Below are positions 46,461 to 56,180 of a DNA stretch of 64,000 nt, in pieces (position 1 is the first letter of the stretch; each line of letters opens with the position of its first letter). Origin of the DNA: Pseudomonas sp. 10S4 (GTDB lineage Bacteria; Pseudomonadota; Gammaproteobacteria; Pseudomonadales; Pseudomonadaceae); contig NZ_CP133774.1 of assembly GCF_034344865.1 (NCBI RefSeq), positions 3,348,001 to 3,412,000 of the forward strand, in the 5' to 3' direction. A program made the position numbers and the translations under genes. The notes beneath the pieces are model-generated. The model saw only the letters and a program-made list of their open reading frames with translations, had not been told where the DNA came from and did no database searches.

Positions 46461-46836
46461 GAAGGTTTTCTGACCCGGTCGTAAGGGGGCGCGATTATGC
46501 CAGAAAAGACTGGAAATCGATGCACTAGCTGCTCGTCGGTAACATTCTTCAACGAATTAGTTTGTAGCGAAGCCCAAAGCCCCAGCTTTTTACTGGGGTT
46601 TGCAACTCTTTGATTTTCTTTGAAAAGCTAGCAGCCACAAGGGTTTCTCTCGAGGGCGCGAGAGGCTAAACCGCTTGTATGAAATATCTGAGAAGAGGGT
46701 CGGACATGCGCCATTTGCCTCATCCGGTGGGTGAGGTGGCCGCCGCCCGCTTGTAGCGGGCGCGAAAGGCATGGTCGATACACCGCGCTTTTAGCGGGAG
46801 CAGACGCAGACCCTTGAAGGATTCAAGCCGGAGCGG
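46461..46836. other. Intergenic region, no clear gene
   Basis: A 376-base gap upstream of the Pit gene. It contains a small hairpin (CCCCAG/CTGGGG near 46580-46600) and a few short direct and inverted motifs but no convincing reading frame. The 60-codon minus-strand frame at 46590-46772 has no protein-like composition. Confidence 0.5.
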
Positions 46837-47037
46837 TCAAGGCTCTTCGGCTTTGAGTTCCTTTTCCATCTTCTGTAGTTCTTGGGTGAAAGCCTGATCT
46901 TGAACGGTGGCGCGTTTACGCCAGGGCTTGCGTTCCGGTTCGGGCTGGGCGGCGTAGGTGGTGACTTCCCCGCCGTAAACTTCCTTGTAACGTTGTTCCT
47001 GGCGCTCAAGTTCCGCGCGCAGTTCGTCTTTCGTCAC
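46837..47037 (-). CDS. Small charged protein, conserved in Pseudomonas
   Basis: A 66-residue protein starting at GTG 47037 ([59 protein letters not shown]). Predicted mostly helical and highly charged, with no known domain. A longer in-frame ATG start adds residues unlike the rest. AGGT lies about 7 bases before the GTG. Confidence 0.65.
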   Translation of the reverse strand: MTKDELRAELERQEQRYKEVYGGEVTTYAAQPEPERKPWRKRATVQDQAFTQELQKMEKELKAEEP

Positions 47038-47720
47038 AGTGCTACCTGATTGAGTTGAGATAAATTCTGGTGAAACGCGCTGCATCGAATTTATTGACCA
47101 CGTTCGTTGAAAGGACAATGCCTGAAAGGGCATCGGCTTTTTAACGACAGAGTGATCAACAGTTCCATATTGCAGGCGGCCACGGCACCAGAGAAAACAG
47201 CTGACGTAGCTTCAGTATCCTGTTTCAGCGAGCGCGTTGGCGGTGTCTATCACATAAGCGTCAGGTGCTTGCTGCGGGCGGCGGCGATGGGACATCGCGC
47301 TCCGGGTGGCACAATCGGCAAGTAAGAAACCGGCGGGCCACTGATGTGCATTATAGCGGTCGATTCGAAGAACACTATCTCTTGAGAGTTAAAAGTGGTT
47401 CCTGGTGTGTGATGTTTTTTTACTCGTAACTTTTAAGGGGCATTAGAGTTTCGCATTGCCACTTTCAGCGACCTGTTTCTGGCGCCAACAACTCGGACAA
47501 GTTCGGTCTCATACATTGCCCCTTAAGTCGGCGATCACTCAACAGTAACCTTATTTCACAGCATTACTGAATAGGAAACTGAGGGGCCTGGTGGTGGCGG
47601 CCGTCGATTGCGATTATCGGTCGATGGTTCGATAATCGCCCAATCTTGTCGCCGGCGACTTGTGTACTGGCCAGGAGCCGCTTGTAATAGCCACTGATCC
47701 GTGTAGGAAAAGGACCTGAT
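47038..47720. promoter_or_regulatory. Long pcaR upstream region
   Basis: A 683-base stretch without a credible gene. It holds a 94-base segment bounded by inverted TTAAGGGGCA / TGCCCCTTAA ends (47433-47526), reminiscent of a tiny non-autonomous element, and the PcaR-like operator at 47611-47641. Confidence 0.55.
47611..47641. promoter_or_regulatory. PcaR-like operator upstream of pcaR
   Basis: A 9-bp perfect dyad, CGATTATCG (47611-47619) and CGATAATCG (47630-47638). GTTCGATAATCGCCC (47627-47641) matches 14 of 15 bases of the P. putida PcaR site (GTTCGATAATCGCAC) as I recall it. It suggests autoregulation of pcaR. Confidence 0.7.
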
Positions 47721-48563
47721 ATGAACGATCAACTGCGCAACTCCTTCGCTTCAGTGGCGCCGCCGATCGTCGCCTCGCCGGCCAAACGAATCCAGGCCAT
47801 GACCGGCGACCCCGACTTTATGACCTCCCTGGCCCGTGGCCTGGCGGTGGTGCAAGCCTTTCAGGAGCGCAAGCGCCACCTGACCATCGCCCAGATCAGC
47901 CATCGGACGGAAATCCCCCGCGCCGCCGTGCGACGTTGCCTGCACACCCTGATCAAACTCGGCTACGCCACCACCGACGGTCGCACCTATTCGCTGCTGC
48001 CCAAAGTCCTGACCCTCGGCCATGCCTACGTGTCCTCGACCCCACTGGCGGTGTCCGCCCAGCCGTACCTGGACCGCATGAGCGAGCAACTCCATGAGGC
48101 GTGCAACATGGCGACGCTGGAAGGCGATGACATTCTTTACATCGCTCGCTCGGCGACCACCCAGCGGCTGATTTCCGTGGACTTGTCGGTGGGCGGGCGT
48201 CTGCCGGCCTATTGCACGTCCATGGGCCGGATTCTGCTCGCCGCGCTGGACGACACGACGCTGGGCGAATACCTCGAACATGCGGATTTTCAGGCCAAGA
48301 CCAGCCGAACCCTGCACACCCCCGAAGCCTTGCTTGAATGCCTGCAAGAGGTGCGACAGCAAGGCTGGTGCATCGTTGATCAGGAACTGGAACAAGGCCT
48401 GCGCTCGATTGCCGTTCCGGTTTACGACGCTTCCGGCCAGGTGGTGGCGGCTTTAAACGTCAGTACCCACGCAGGACGCGTCAGTCGCAACGAACTGGAG
48501 CAGCGCTTCTTGCCCGGTTTGCTAAGTGCCAGCCGCGACCTCAGCGCACAACTTTTTGCATAA
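47721..48563 (+). CDS. pcaR: Pca regulon transcriptional regulator PcaR (IclR family)
   Basis: A 280-residue IclR-family regulator. The winged helix-turn-helix is at about residues 32-95 (FQERKRHLTIAQISHRTEIP, RAAVRRCLHTLIKLGYATTD), and the IclR effector domain follows (CTSMGRILLAALDD, CIVDQELEQGLRSIAVPVYD). In P. putida PcaR activates pca genes in response to beta-ketoadipate. It heads the pca locus here, with its own operator upstream. Confidence 0.92.
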   Translation: MNDQLRNSFASVAPPIVASPAKRIQAMTGDPDFMTSLARGLAVVQAFQERKRHLTIAQISHRTEIPRAAVRRCLHTLIKLGYATTDGRTYSLLPKVLTLGHAYVSSTPLAVSAQPYLDRMSEQLHEACNMATLEGDDILYIARSATTQRLISVDLSVGGRLPAYCTSMGRILLAALDDTTLGEYLEHADFQAKTSRTLHTPEALLECLQEVRQQGWCIVDQELEQGLRSIAVPVYDASGQVVAALNVSTHAGRVSRNELEQRFLPGLLSASRDLSAQLFA

Positions 48564-48581
48564 GCAGTCTTCGCCTAAGCT

Positions 48582-48614
48582 GTTCGATAAACGCACAGAG
48601 TTGCGTTTATCGAA
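48582..48614. promoter_or_regulatory. PcaR-like operator upstream of pcaK
   Basis: Two half-sites (48583-48595 and 48602-48614) form a perfect 13-bp inverted repeat, TTCGATAAACGCA and TGCGTTTATCGAA. GTTCGATAAACGCAC matches 14 of 15 bases of the PcaR site as recalled. It lies 19 bases after the pcaR stop and about 257 bases before pcaK. The rest of 48564-48870 shows no gene. Confidence 0.75.
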
Positions 48615-48870
48615 TTGACGCTCTTTCCCTCGGATCATTAATGTCGCGGCAGCGTCATCCGGCGCTGTTGACCCTCGGTCAGCCGCCGGACGACGACCCC
48701 AATAATAATGAGAAGAGGCCACCCCCATGCGTACGTTTCCCGACTGTCGCTGCTTCCACCGGTTTTCCTGCCAAAACCAGGTCGCCTGATCCCGACACCT
48801 TCCTTTTTGTGACAGCGCCAGCCCTCGGCCGGCACCTGTTCGACTGCGTTCTTTGCGTGGAATAAAAATA

Positions 48871-50217
48871 ATGAACCAGCCTCAGTCTGCTGTAGGAAAC
48901 TGCCTCGACGTGCAGTCCTTCATCAATGCCCAACCCATTTCGCGCTACCAGTGGCGGGTGGTGATCCTGTGTTTCCTGATTGTCTTCCTCGATGGCCTCG
49001 ACACCGCTGCCATGGGTTTTATCGCGCCGGCCCTTTCCCAGGACTGGGGCATCGACCGCGCCAGCCTCGGCCCGGTGATGAGTGCCGCGCTGATTGGCAT
49101 GGTCTTCGGTGCACTGGGTTCCGGCCCGTTGGCTGACCGCTTCGGGCGAAAAGTCGTACTGGTAGGCGCGGTGTTTCTGTTCGGCATCTTCAGCCTGGCT
49201 TCGGCCTACAGCAGCAACGTTGATCAATTGCTGGTGCTGCGTTTCCTGACCGGCCTGGGTTTGGGCGCTGGGATGCCGAATGCCACCACGCTGTTGTCGG
49301 AATACACCCCGGAGCGCAAAAAGTCCCTGCTGGTGACCAGCATGTTCTGCGGCTTCAACCTCGGCATGGCTGGCGGCGGGTTCATCTCGGCCAAGCTGAT
49401 CCCGGCGTTCGGCTGGCACAGCCTGTTGCTGATCGGTGGGATTCTGCCGCTGATCCTCGCGGTGGTTTTGCTGTTCTGGCTGCCGGAATCGGCGCGTTAC
49501 CTTGTGGTCCGTAACCGTGGCACCGACAAAGTGCGCAAAACCCTGGCACCCATCGATCCGACAGTGGTGGCCCAGGCGTCCAGCTTCAGCGTGCCGGAAC
49601 AGAAAACCGTGAAGGCCCGCAACGTGTTTGCGGTGATTTTCTCCGGTACCTACAGCACCGGCACCTTGCTGCTGTGGCTGACCTACTTCATGGGCCTGGT
49701 GATCGTTTACCTGCTGACCAGTTGGCTGCCGACGCTGATGCGTGACAGCGGCGCGAGCATGGAGCAGGCGGCGTTCATTGGCGCGTTGTTCCAGTTCGGC
49801 GGGGTGTTGAGCGCGGTCGGTGTCGGTTGGGCGATGGACCGGTTCAATCCGCACAAGGTCATCGGTATTTTCTACCTGTTGGCCGGGGTGTTTGCCTACG
49901 CGGTAGGGCAGAGCCTGGGCCACATCACGCTACTGGCGACGTTGGTGCTGGTGGCCGGGATGTGCGTCAACGGCGCGCAATCGGCGATGCCGTCACTGGC
50001 GGCGCGGTTTTATCCGACCCAGGGGCGGGCGACTGGTGTGTCGTGGATGCTCGGGATTGGTCGCTTCGGCGCGATCCTCGGTGCGTGGATGGGCGCGACC
50101 CTGCTGGGCCTGGGCTGGAACTTCGAGCAGGTGCTGACGGCGTTGGTGATACCGGCGGCATTGGCGACCACGGCGGTAGTGATCAAAGGCATGGTCAGTC
50201 ATGCGGATGCGACCTGA
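48871..50217 (+). CDS. pcaK: 4-hydroxybenzoate/protocatechuate transporter PcaK
   Basis: A 448-residue aromatic acid:H+ symporter (MFS, AAHS family) for 4-hydroxybenzoate and protocatechuate; it also takes part in chemotaxis in P. putida. Signature segments are FLIVFLDGLDTAAMGFIAPA (helix 1 with the DGxD motif) and GPLADRFGRKVVLVGAVFLF, and LTSWLPTLMRDSG is the helix 8-9 motif. The start at 48871 is the standard MNQP.. start. It lies between pcaR and pcaI, downstream of a PcaR-like operator. Confidence 0.93.
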   Translation: MNQPQSAVGNCLDVQSFINAQPISRYQWRVVILCFLIVFLDGLDTAAMGFIAPALSQDWGIDRASLGPVMSAALIGMVFGALGSGPLADRFGRKVVLVGAVFLFGIFSLASAYSSNVDQLLVLRFLTGLGLGAGMPNATTLLSEYTPERKKSLLVTSMFCGFNLGMAGGGFISAKLIPAFGWHSLLLIGGILPLILAVVLLFWLPESARYLVVRNRGTDKVRKTLAPIDPTVVAQASSFSVPEQKTVKARNVFAVIFSGTYSTGTLLLWLTYFMGLVIVYLLTSWLPTLMRDSGASMEQAAFIGALFQFGGVLSAVGVGWAMDRFNPHKVIGIFYLLAGVFAYAVGQSLGHITLLATLVLVAGMCVNGAQSAMPSLAARFYPTQGRATGVSWMLGIGRFGAILGAWMGATLLGLGWNFEQVLTALVIPAALATTAVVIKGMVSHADAT

Positions 50218-50245
50218 TTCCAGGTTGAGATAGCGGTGTTGTGGG

Positions 50246-50321
50246 AAAAGATCGCAGCCTTCGGCAGCTCCTACAGGCGTACACATTCCACTGTAGGAGC
50301 TGCCGAAGGCTGCGATCTTTT
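50246..50321. repeat. Perfect 30-bp inverted repeat (TGCCGAAGGCTGCGATC family)
   Basis: Arms 50246-50275 and 50292-50321 are perfect reverse complements, separated by 16 bases. They end the pcaK transcript region before the pcaI promoter. Confidence 0.9.
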
Positions 50322-50355
50322 GGGGCAACACAGAATGATAGCCAGACTACAATCT

Positions 50356-50386
50356 GTTCGATAAACGAACACTCAGTCGATTATCG
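50356..50386. promoter_or_regulatory. PcaR-like operator upstream of pcaIJF
   Basis: GTTCGATAAACGAAC (50356-50370, 13 of 15 bases of the recalled PcaR site) is followed by CGATTATCG (50378-50386), the same inverted half-site seen before pcaR. It is 105 bases before pcaI. Confidence 0.7.
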
Positions 50387-50490
50387 GATTGTTTGGCATT
50401 TTTAGCGGGCTTAATCTTCAGGGACTTCGGCGCTGAACCTCGCGCCTTTTTCTTCCACTGTCGGTTCACAACAAAACGGGAGCCTGCCCC

Positions 50491-51348
50491 ATGGCTGAAA
50501 TCCTTTCGCTGCATGACGCGGTGAAGCAATTCGTCAACGACGGCGATACCGTCGCGCTCGAAGGCTTCACTCACCTGATTCCGACGGCGGGGGGTCATGA
50601 AATCATTCGCCAGGGCAAGAAAGATCTGACCCTGGTGCGGATGACGCCTGACTTGATCTATGACCAGTTGATCGGTGCCGGTTGTGCTCGCAAACTGATT
50701 TTCTCCTGGGGCGGCAACCCCGGTGTGGGGTCGCTGCACCGTCTGCGTGACGCCGTTGAGAAACAGTGGCCGCACCCACTGGAAATCGAAGAACACAGCC
50801 ACGCCGACCTGGCCAATGCCTACGTCGCTGGCGCCTCCGGCCTGCCGTTCGCGGTGTTGCGGGCCTACGCCGGTTCTGACCTGCCAAAGGTCAACCCGCT
50901 GATCAAGACTGTTACCTGCCCGTTCACCGGCGAAGTGCTGGCGGCGGTGCCTTCGGTGCGTCCGGACATCACCGTGATTCACGCGCAAAAGGCTGACCGC
51001 AAGGGCAACGTGCTGCTGTGGGGCATTCTCGGCGTGCAGAAAGAAGCGGCGCTGGCGGCCAAGCGTTGCATCGTCACCGTCGAAGAAATTGTCGACGACC
51101 TCAATGCGCCGATGAACTCCTGTGTGCTGCCGACCTGGGCCTTGAGCGCGGTTTGCCATGTGCCGGGCGGTGCGCATCCGTCCTACGCTCACGGCTACAA
51201 CGAGCGTGATAACCGTTTCTATCAGGCCTGGGACCCGATTGCCCGGGACCGCGACACCTTCACCGCGTGGATCAACGAGTACATCCACGGCTGCGCTGAC
51301 TTCAGCGAGTTCCAGGCCAAGCTGGCCGCTGCTTCGGAGGCCAAGTAA
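50491..51348 (+). CDS. pcaI: 3-oxoadipate CoA-transferase subunit A PcaI
   Basis: A 285-residue type I CoA-transferase alpha subunit; with PcaJ it moves CoA from succinyl-CoA to beta-ketoadipate. Family motifs are VALEGFTHLIPTAGGHEIIR at the N-terminus and FSWGGNPGVGSLHRL. It is longer than P. putida PcaI (about 231) and resembles the CatI/glutaconate-type A subunit, so CatI nomenclature is possible. The next gene, pcaJ, overlaps by one base. Confidence 0.9.
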   Translation: MAEILSLHDAVKQFVNDGDTVALEGFTHLIPTAGGHEIIRQGKKDLTLVRMTPDLIYDQLIGAGCARKLIFSWGGNPGVGSLHRLRDAVEKQWPHPLEIEEHSHADLANAYVAGASGLPFAVLRAYAGSDLPKVNPLIKTVTCPFTGEVLAAVPSVRPDITVIHAQKADRKGNVLLWGILGVQKEAALAAKRCIVTVEEIVDDLNAPMNSCVLPTWALSAVCHVPGGAHPSYAHGYNERDNRFYQAWDPIARDRDTFTAWINEYIHGCADFSEFQAKLAAASEAK

Positions 51349-52127
51349 TGACTTACACCACCAATGAAATGATGACCGTCGCCGCTGCCCGCCGTTTGAA
51401 GAACGGTTCGGTGTGCTTCGTCGGCATCGGCCTGCCGTCGAAAGCCGCCAATCTGGCGCGGCTGACTTCCTCACCTGATGTAGTCCTGATCTACGAATCG
51501 GGTCCGATTGGTGCCAAGCCGAGCGTGTTGCCGCTGTCGATTGGTGACGGTGAACTGGCGGAAACCGCTGACACTGTTGTGCCGACCGGTGAGATTTTTC
51601 GCTACTGGTTGCAGGGCGGGCGCATCGACGTCGGTTTTCTCGGTGCGGCGCAGGTCGACCGTTTCGGCAACATCAACACCACGGTCGTTGGTGATTATCA
51701 CCAGCCAAAAGTCCGCCTGCCGGGTGCCGGTGGTGCGCCGGAGATTGCTGGCTCGGCCAAAAGCGTGTTGATCATCCTTAAACAGTCGTCGCGTTCGTTT
51801 GTGGAAAAGCTCGACTTCATTACTTCGGTCGGCCATGGCGAGGGCGGTGATTCGCGCAAGCGTCTCGGCCTGCCGGGCGCCGGGCCGGTCGGCATCATTA
51901 CCGACCTGTGCATCATGGAACCGGAAGCCGAGACTCATGAATTCGTGGTTACCGCACTGCATCCGGGCGTGACCCGCGAGCAAGTCACGGCGGCCACCGG
52001 TTGGGCGATTCGCTTCGCCGAACAGGTTGAAAACACCGCCGAGCCCACCGATGTCGAGCTGACGGCGCTGAGGGATCTGGAAGCCCGCACCGCTGCGGCC
52101 CACGGCCAAGCACCCGGAGAAGCCTGA
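51348..52127 (+). CDS. pcaJ: 3-oxoadipate CoA-transferase subunit B PcaJ
   Basis: A 259-residue CoA-transferase beta subunit carrying the catalytic Glu region ([20 protein letters not shown]), partner of Pca[19 protein letters not shown] is the conserved mid-section. Like PcaI, it is of the longer CatJ-like type. Its stop overlaps the pcaF start (ATGA-type), so pcaIJF form one coupled operon. Confidence 0.9.
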   Translation: MTYTTNEMMTVAAARRLKNGSVCFVGIGLPSKAANLARLTSSPDVVLIYESGPIGAKPSVLPLSIGDGELAETADTVVPTGEIFRYWLQGGRIDVGFLGAAQVDRFGNINTTVVGDYHQPKVRLPGAGGAPEIAGSAKSVLIILKQSSRSFVEKLDFITSVGHGEGGDSRKRLGLPGAGPVGIITDLCIMEPEAETHEFVVTALHPGVTREQVTAATGWAIRFAEQVENTAEPTDVELTALRDLEARTAAAHGQAPGEA

Positions 52128-53329
52128 TGCGCGACGTTTATATCTGCGATGCGATCCGCACCCCCATCGGCCGCTTCGGCGGTGGCTTGTCGGCGGTTCG
52201 CGCCGACGATCTGGCCGCCGTGCCGATCAAGGCGCTGATGGAGCGCAACCCGTCGGTGGACTGGAACGCGGTGGACGAGGTGTTCCTCGGCTGCGCCAAC
52301 CAGGCCGGCGAAGACAACCGCAACGTGGCGCGCATGGCGCTGCTGCTGGCCGGACTGCCGGAAAGCATTCCGGGCGTTACGCTCAATCGCCTTTGCGCGT
52401 CGGGTATGGACGCCATCGGCACCGCGTTCCGCGCGATTGCCAGCGGCGAAATGGAGCTGGCGATTGCCGGCGGCGTCGAGTCGATGTCCCGCGCGCCATT
52501 CGTGATGGGCAAGGCCGATGCGGCGTTTTCGCGCAACATGAAGCTGGAAGACACCACCATCGGCTGGCGTTTCATCAACCCGTTGATGAAAGCCCGGTAC
52601 GGCGTCGATGCGATGCCGCAGACTGCCGACAATGTGGCCGACGATTACGAAATTTCCCGCGAGGACCAGGACGCTTTCGCCCTGCGCAGTCAGCAACGGA
52701 CAGCCGCCGCGCAAGCTGCAGGATTTTTCGCTGAAGAAATCGTTGAAGTGCGGATTGCCCACAAGAAGGGTGAAACGGTCGTCACGCAGGATGAGCATCC
52801 TCGCGCCGACACCACGCTGGAAACACTGGCCAAACTCAAACCGGTCAACGGCCCCGACAAAACCGTCACTGCTGGCAATGCTTCCGGTGTGAACGACGGC
52901 GCGGCGGCGTTGATTCTGGCTTCGGCCGACGCCGTGAAGAAACACGGCCTGACGGCCCGCGCCAAAGTGCTCGGCATGGCGAGCGCCGGTGTCGCCCCTC
53001 GGGTCATGGGCATCGGCCCGGTGCCGGCGGTGCGAAAACTCACTGAGCGCCTCGGCTTGGCCGTCAGCGATTTCGACGTGATCGAACTCAACGAAGCGTT
53101 TGCCAGCCAGGGCTTGGCGGTGCTGCGTGAACTGGGGCTGGCGGACGACGCCGCCCAGGTCAACCCGAACGGCGGCGCCATTGCCTTGGGTCATCCGTTG
53201 GGCATGAGCGGTGCACGTTTGGTGCTGACCGCGCTGCATCACCTGGAAAAGACCGGTGGCAAGAAAGGTCTGGCGACCATGTGCGTCGGCGTCGGCCAAG
53301 GTCTGGCACTCGCGATCGAACGCGTCTGA
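52127..53329 (+). CDS. pcaF: 3-oxoadipyl-CoA thiolase PcaF
   Basis: A 400-residue thiolase that splits beta-ketoadipyl-CoA into succinyl-CoA and acetyl-CoA, the last step of the pathway. The active-site Cys is in [16 protein letters not shown] (about 90), the [17 protein letters not shown] and [20 protein letters not shown] motifs are intact, and the second Cys is in [11 protein letters not shown]. Its start overlaps the pcaJ stop. Length is normal. Confidence 0.95.
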   Translation: MRDVYICDAIRTPIGRFGGGLSAVRADDLAAVPIKALMERNPSVDWNAVDEVFLGCANQAGEDNRNVARMALLLAGLPESIPGVTLNRLCASGMDAIGTAFRAIASGEMELAIAGGVESMSRAPFVMGKADAAFSRNMKLEDTTIGWRFINPLMKARYGVDAMPQTADNVADDYEISREDQDAFALRSQQRTAAAQAAGFFAEEIVEVRIAHKKGETVVTQDEHPRADTTLETLAKLKPVNGPDKTVTAGNASGVNDGAAALILASADAVKKHGLTARAKVLGMASAGVAPRVMGIGPVPAVRKLTERLGLAVSDFDVIELNEAFASQGLAVLRELGLADDAAQVNPNGGAIALGHPLGMSGARLVLTALHHLEKTGGKKGLATMCVGVGQGLALAIERV

Positions 53330-53365
53330 CACGCCGCCGCGACTATAAGAACAGAGGAAAGCGAA

Positions 53366-54070
53366 ATGACTGACAAGCCTGGTTACCGTCGCCCGCAAGA
53401 AGGCACCCAGCCGGAATACCTGCACCCGACGTATCAATCCACCAACCGGCGCGCGCCGTCGAAGCCGTTGGTGTTTTTGCCCCATTCGCTGTCGGAAATT
53501 ACCGGCCCGACCATCGGCGCCGAGCGCATCAACCCGCAGGACAATGACCTGACTGCACAGCACACGGGCGAACCACAGGGCGAGCGCATCATCATCCACG
53601 GCCGCGTGCTGGATGAAGACGGCTTGCCGGTGCCGGGGATTCTGGTGGAGATCTGGCAGGCCAACGCCGCCGGCCGCTACAACCATGCCCGCGACCTGCA
53701 CGACGCGCCGCTGGACCCGAACTTCACGGGCACCGGCCGCACCGTGACCGACGCCGATGGCTGGTATCAGTTCCAGACCATCAAGCCTGGCGCCTACCCG
53801 TGGGGCAACCACCATAACGCCTGGCGTCCGGCGCACATCCATTTCTCACTGTTCGGGCCGAGCATCCTGACGCGGCTGGTGACTCAGATGTATTTCCCGG
53901 GCGATCCGTTGCTGGCCTATGACCCGATCTACAACTGCGTGCCGGATACCCGCGCCAAAGAACGTTTGATCGCCAGTTTCGACCTGGAAAAAACCATCCC
54001 TTCCTACGCCCTCGGTTACCGTTGGGACATCGTCTTGCGCGGCCGCGAAGCCACGCCGATGGAGAAATAA
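53366..54070 (+). CDS. pcaH: Protocatechuate 3,4-dioxygenase beta subunit PcaH
   Basis: A 234-residue beta subunit of the non-heme Fe(III) intradiol dioxygenase that opens protocatechuate to beta-carboxy-cis,cis-muconate. The iron ligands are visible: Tyr in AAGRYNHARD, Tyr in GAYPWGNHH and two His in WRPAHIHFSLFG (His, Ile, His). It is followed by pcaG one base after the stop, so both subunits are made together. The location after pcaF differs from P. putida, where pcaHG is unlinked. Confidence 0.94.
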   Translation: MTDKPGYRRPQEGTQPEYLHPTYQSTNRRAPSKPLVFLPHSLSEITGPTIGAERINPQDNDLTAQHTGEPQGERIIIHGRVLDEDGLPVPGILVEIWQANAAGRYNHARDLHDAPLDPNFTGTGRTVTDADGWYQFQTIKPGAYPWGNHHNAWRPAHIHFSLFGPSILTRLVTQMYFPGDPLLAYDPIYNCVPDTRAKERLIASFDLEKTIPSYALGYRWDIVLRGREATPMEK

Positions 54071-54071
54071 G

Positions 54072-54638
54072 ATGACGCTGAACGCGACCACGTCCCACAC
54101 CGTCGGGCCGTATTACCACATCGGCCTGACCTGGCTGAACCGCGAAGACCTGACCGTCGAACAAACCCTCGGCCAGCGCGTGGCGATCACCGGGCAAGTG
54201 GTGGATGGCAACGGTGATGTCGTCAACGACGCCATGCTGGAAGTCTGGCAGGCCAACGCCGCCGGCAAGTATGACCACCCCGAAGACGAGCAGGACAAAC
54301 CCCTGGACCCGAACTTCGAAGGTTTTGGCCGGGTGCCGGTGGATGCCGAAGGGCGCTTTCGTTTCACCACGATCAAGCCTGGGACGGTTGAAGGTTTGAA
54401 CGGTTCGACCCAGGCACCGCATCTGGTAGTGCTGGTGTTTGCCCGTGGGTTGGTGAAGCACTTGCTGACGCGGATCTACTTTGATGGCGAGCCGGCCAAC
54501 GTGGCGGACCCGCTGCTCGAATGTGTCCCGGCGGAGCGTCGCAGTACGTTGCTGGCGAAGGCCGATGCATCGGGTGTTTATCAGTGGAACGTGATTTTGC
54601 AGGGGACAGATGAGGAGACGGTGTTCTTCGATTATTGA
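54072..54638 (+). CDS. pcaG: Protocatechuate 3,4-dioxygenase alpha subunit PcaG
   Basis: A 188-residue alpha subunit. It keeps the intradiol fold (MLEVWQANAAGKYDHPEDEQ, GRFRFTTIKPGTVEG) but has no double-His ligand motif, as usual for this structural partner. It completes the alpha-beta heterodimer with PcaH. A REP pair follows, likely ending the pcaHG transcript. Confidence 0.93.
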   Translation: MTLNATTSHTVGPYYHIGLTWLNREDLTVEQTLGQRVAITGQVVDGNGDVVNDAMLEVWQANAAGKYDHPEDEQDKPLDPNFEGFGRVPVDAEGRFRFTTIKPGTVEGLNGSTQAPHLVVLVFARGLVKHLLTRIYFDGEPANVADPLLECVPAERRSTLLAKADASGVYQWNVILQGTDEETVFFDY

Positions 54639-54655
54639 ATGAACACCGCAACCCC

Positions 54656-54745
54656 TGTGGGAGCGGGCTTGCTCGCGAAAGCGGCGTGTCAGTCGATGTA
54701 AATGTTGCCTGATACACCGCTTTCGCGAGCAAGCCCGCTCCCACA
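54656..54745. repeat. REP pair (inverted)
   Basis: TGTGGGAGCGGGCTTGCTCG and its inverted copy, between pcaG and pcaT. Confidence 0.85.
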
Positions 54746-54831
54746 GGGATATGTGTTGCCAAAGCATCTGTGGAACAGGACTGTTGCGAAGTATGTCTAG
54801 ACTCTCACTGTCACCATTGAGTAGAAAAACA

Positions 54832-56135
54832 ATGACAACGACTACCGCTTCAACCGAACACTACACCGGCGAGGAGCGCAATAAGCGGATCTTCGCGATT
54901 GTCGGCGCCTCGTCCGGCAACCTGGTCGAGTGGTTCGACTTTTACGTTTATGCCTTCTGCGCGATCTATTTCGCGCCTGCCTTTTTCCGTCCGACAACCC
55001 CACGGTGCAACTGGTTAACACCGCTGGCGTGTTCGCCGCCGGGTTCCTGATGCGGCCCATTGGCGGCTGGATTTTTGGCCGTGTTGCGGACAAGCACGGG
55101 CGCAAGAATTCGATGATGATTTCGGTGCTGATGATGTGCTTCGGCTCATTGCTCATCGCTTGTCTGCCGACTTACAACAGCATCGGCGTCTGGGCGCCGA
55201 TCATGCTGCTGTTCGCGCGTTTGCTTCAGGGGTTGTCGGTGGGTGGCGAGTACGGCACCACCGCGACCTACATGAGCGAAGTCGCGCTCAAGGGCCAGCG
55301 CGGTTTCTTTGCTTCGTTCCAGTACGTGACGCTGATTGGCGGGCAGTTGCTGGCGGTGTTGCTGGTGGTGATCCTGCAGCAGTTCCTCACTGAAGATGAT
55401 TTGCGTGCCTACGGCTGGCGGATTCCGTTTGTGGTCGGCGCGGTGGCGGCGGTGATTTCGCTGTTCCTGCGTCGTTCGCTCAAGGAAACCAGCAGCAAGG
55501 AAATGCGCGAAAACAAGGACGCCGGCAGCATCCTTGCGCTGTTCCGCAACCACACGGCTGCGTTCATCACCGTGCTCGGCTACACCGCCGGTGGCTCGCT
55601 GATTTTCTACACCTTCACTACGTACATGCAGAAATACCTGGTGAATACCGCCGGCATGCACGCCAAGACCGCCAGCTACATCATGACCGGCGCGCTCTTC
55701 CTTTATATGTGCATGCAGCCGTTGTTCGGGATGCTGGCGGACAAGATCGGTCGACGTAACTCGATGCTCTGGTTCGGCGCCCTTGGAACATTGTTCACCG
55801 TGCCTATTCTGTTGAGTCTGAAAAGTGTCAGCAGTCCATTTCTGGCCTTCGTGCTGATTACCGTGGCGCTGGCGATTGTCAGTTTCTACACCTCGATCAG
55901 TGGCCTGGTAAAAGCCGAAATGTTCCCGCCGGAAGTGCGCGCACTGGGCGTCGGCCTGGCGTACGCCGTGGCGAATGCGATCTTCGGCGGCTCTGCCGAA
56001 TACGTGGCTTTGAGCCTTAAAGCCGGGGGTATGGAAAACTCCTTCTACTGGTACGTCACGGTGATGATGGCGGTGGCGTTCCTGTTCAGCCTGCGCCTGC
56101 CCAAACAAGCGAAGTATTTGCACCACGACCTTTGA
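54832..56135 (+). pseudogene. pcaT: Dicarboxylate MFS transporter PcaT, frameshifted
   Basis: The first frame from 54832 encodes [20 protein letters not shown] and FAPAFF, the standard start of metabolite:H+ symporters. It then leaves the family and stops at 55050. The second frame continues with [40 protein letters not shown] and the full transporter to 56135. The switch is in TTTTTCC near 54982-54988; one more T or C restores FFPSDNPT. PcaT is predicted to take up beta-ketoadipate, adipate or related dicarboxylates. It is followed by pcaB, pcaD and pcaC. Confidence 0.85.
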
Positions 56136-56180
56136 TCTTCATCCGTGGGCCGCGCCGGCCCACGCTTCCAGGGACTGTTT

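Noticed and set aside
46590..46772. A 60-codon minus-strand frame upstream of the Pit gene
   Set aside because: No protein-like features or start signal; Pro/Arg-rich composition suggests chance.
51935..53842. A 635-codon frame antisense to pcaF and pcaH
   Set aside because: It crosses three real genes, has no motifs and has shadow-like composition.
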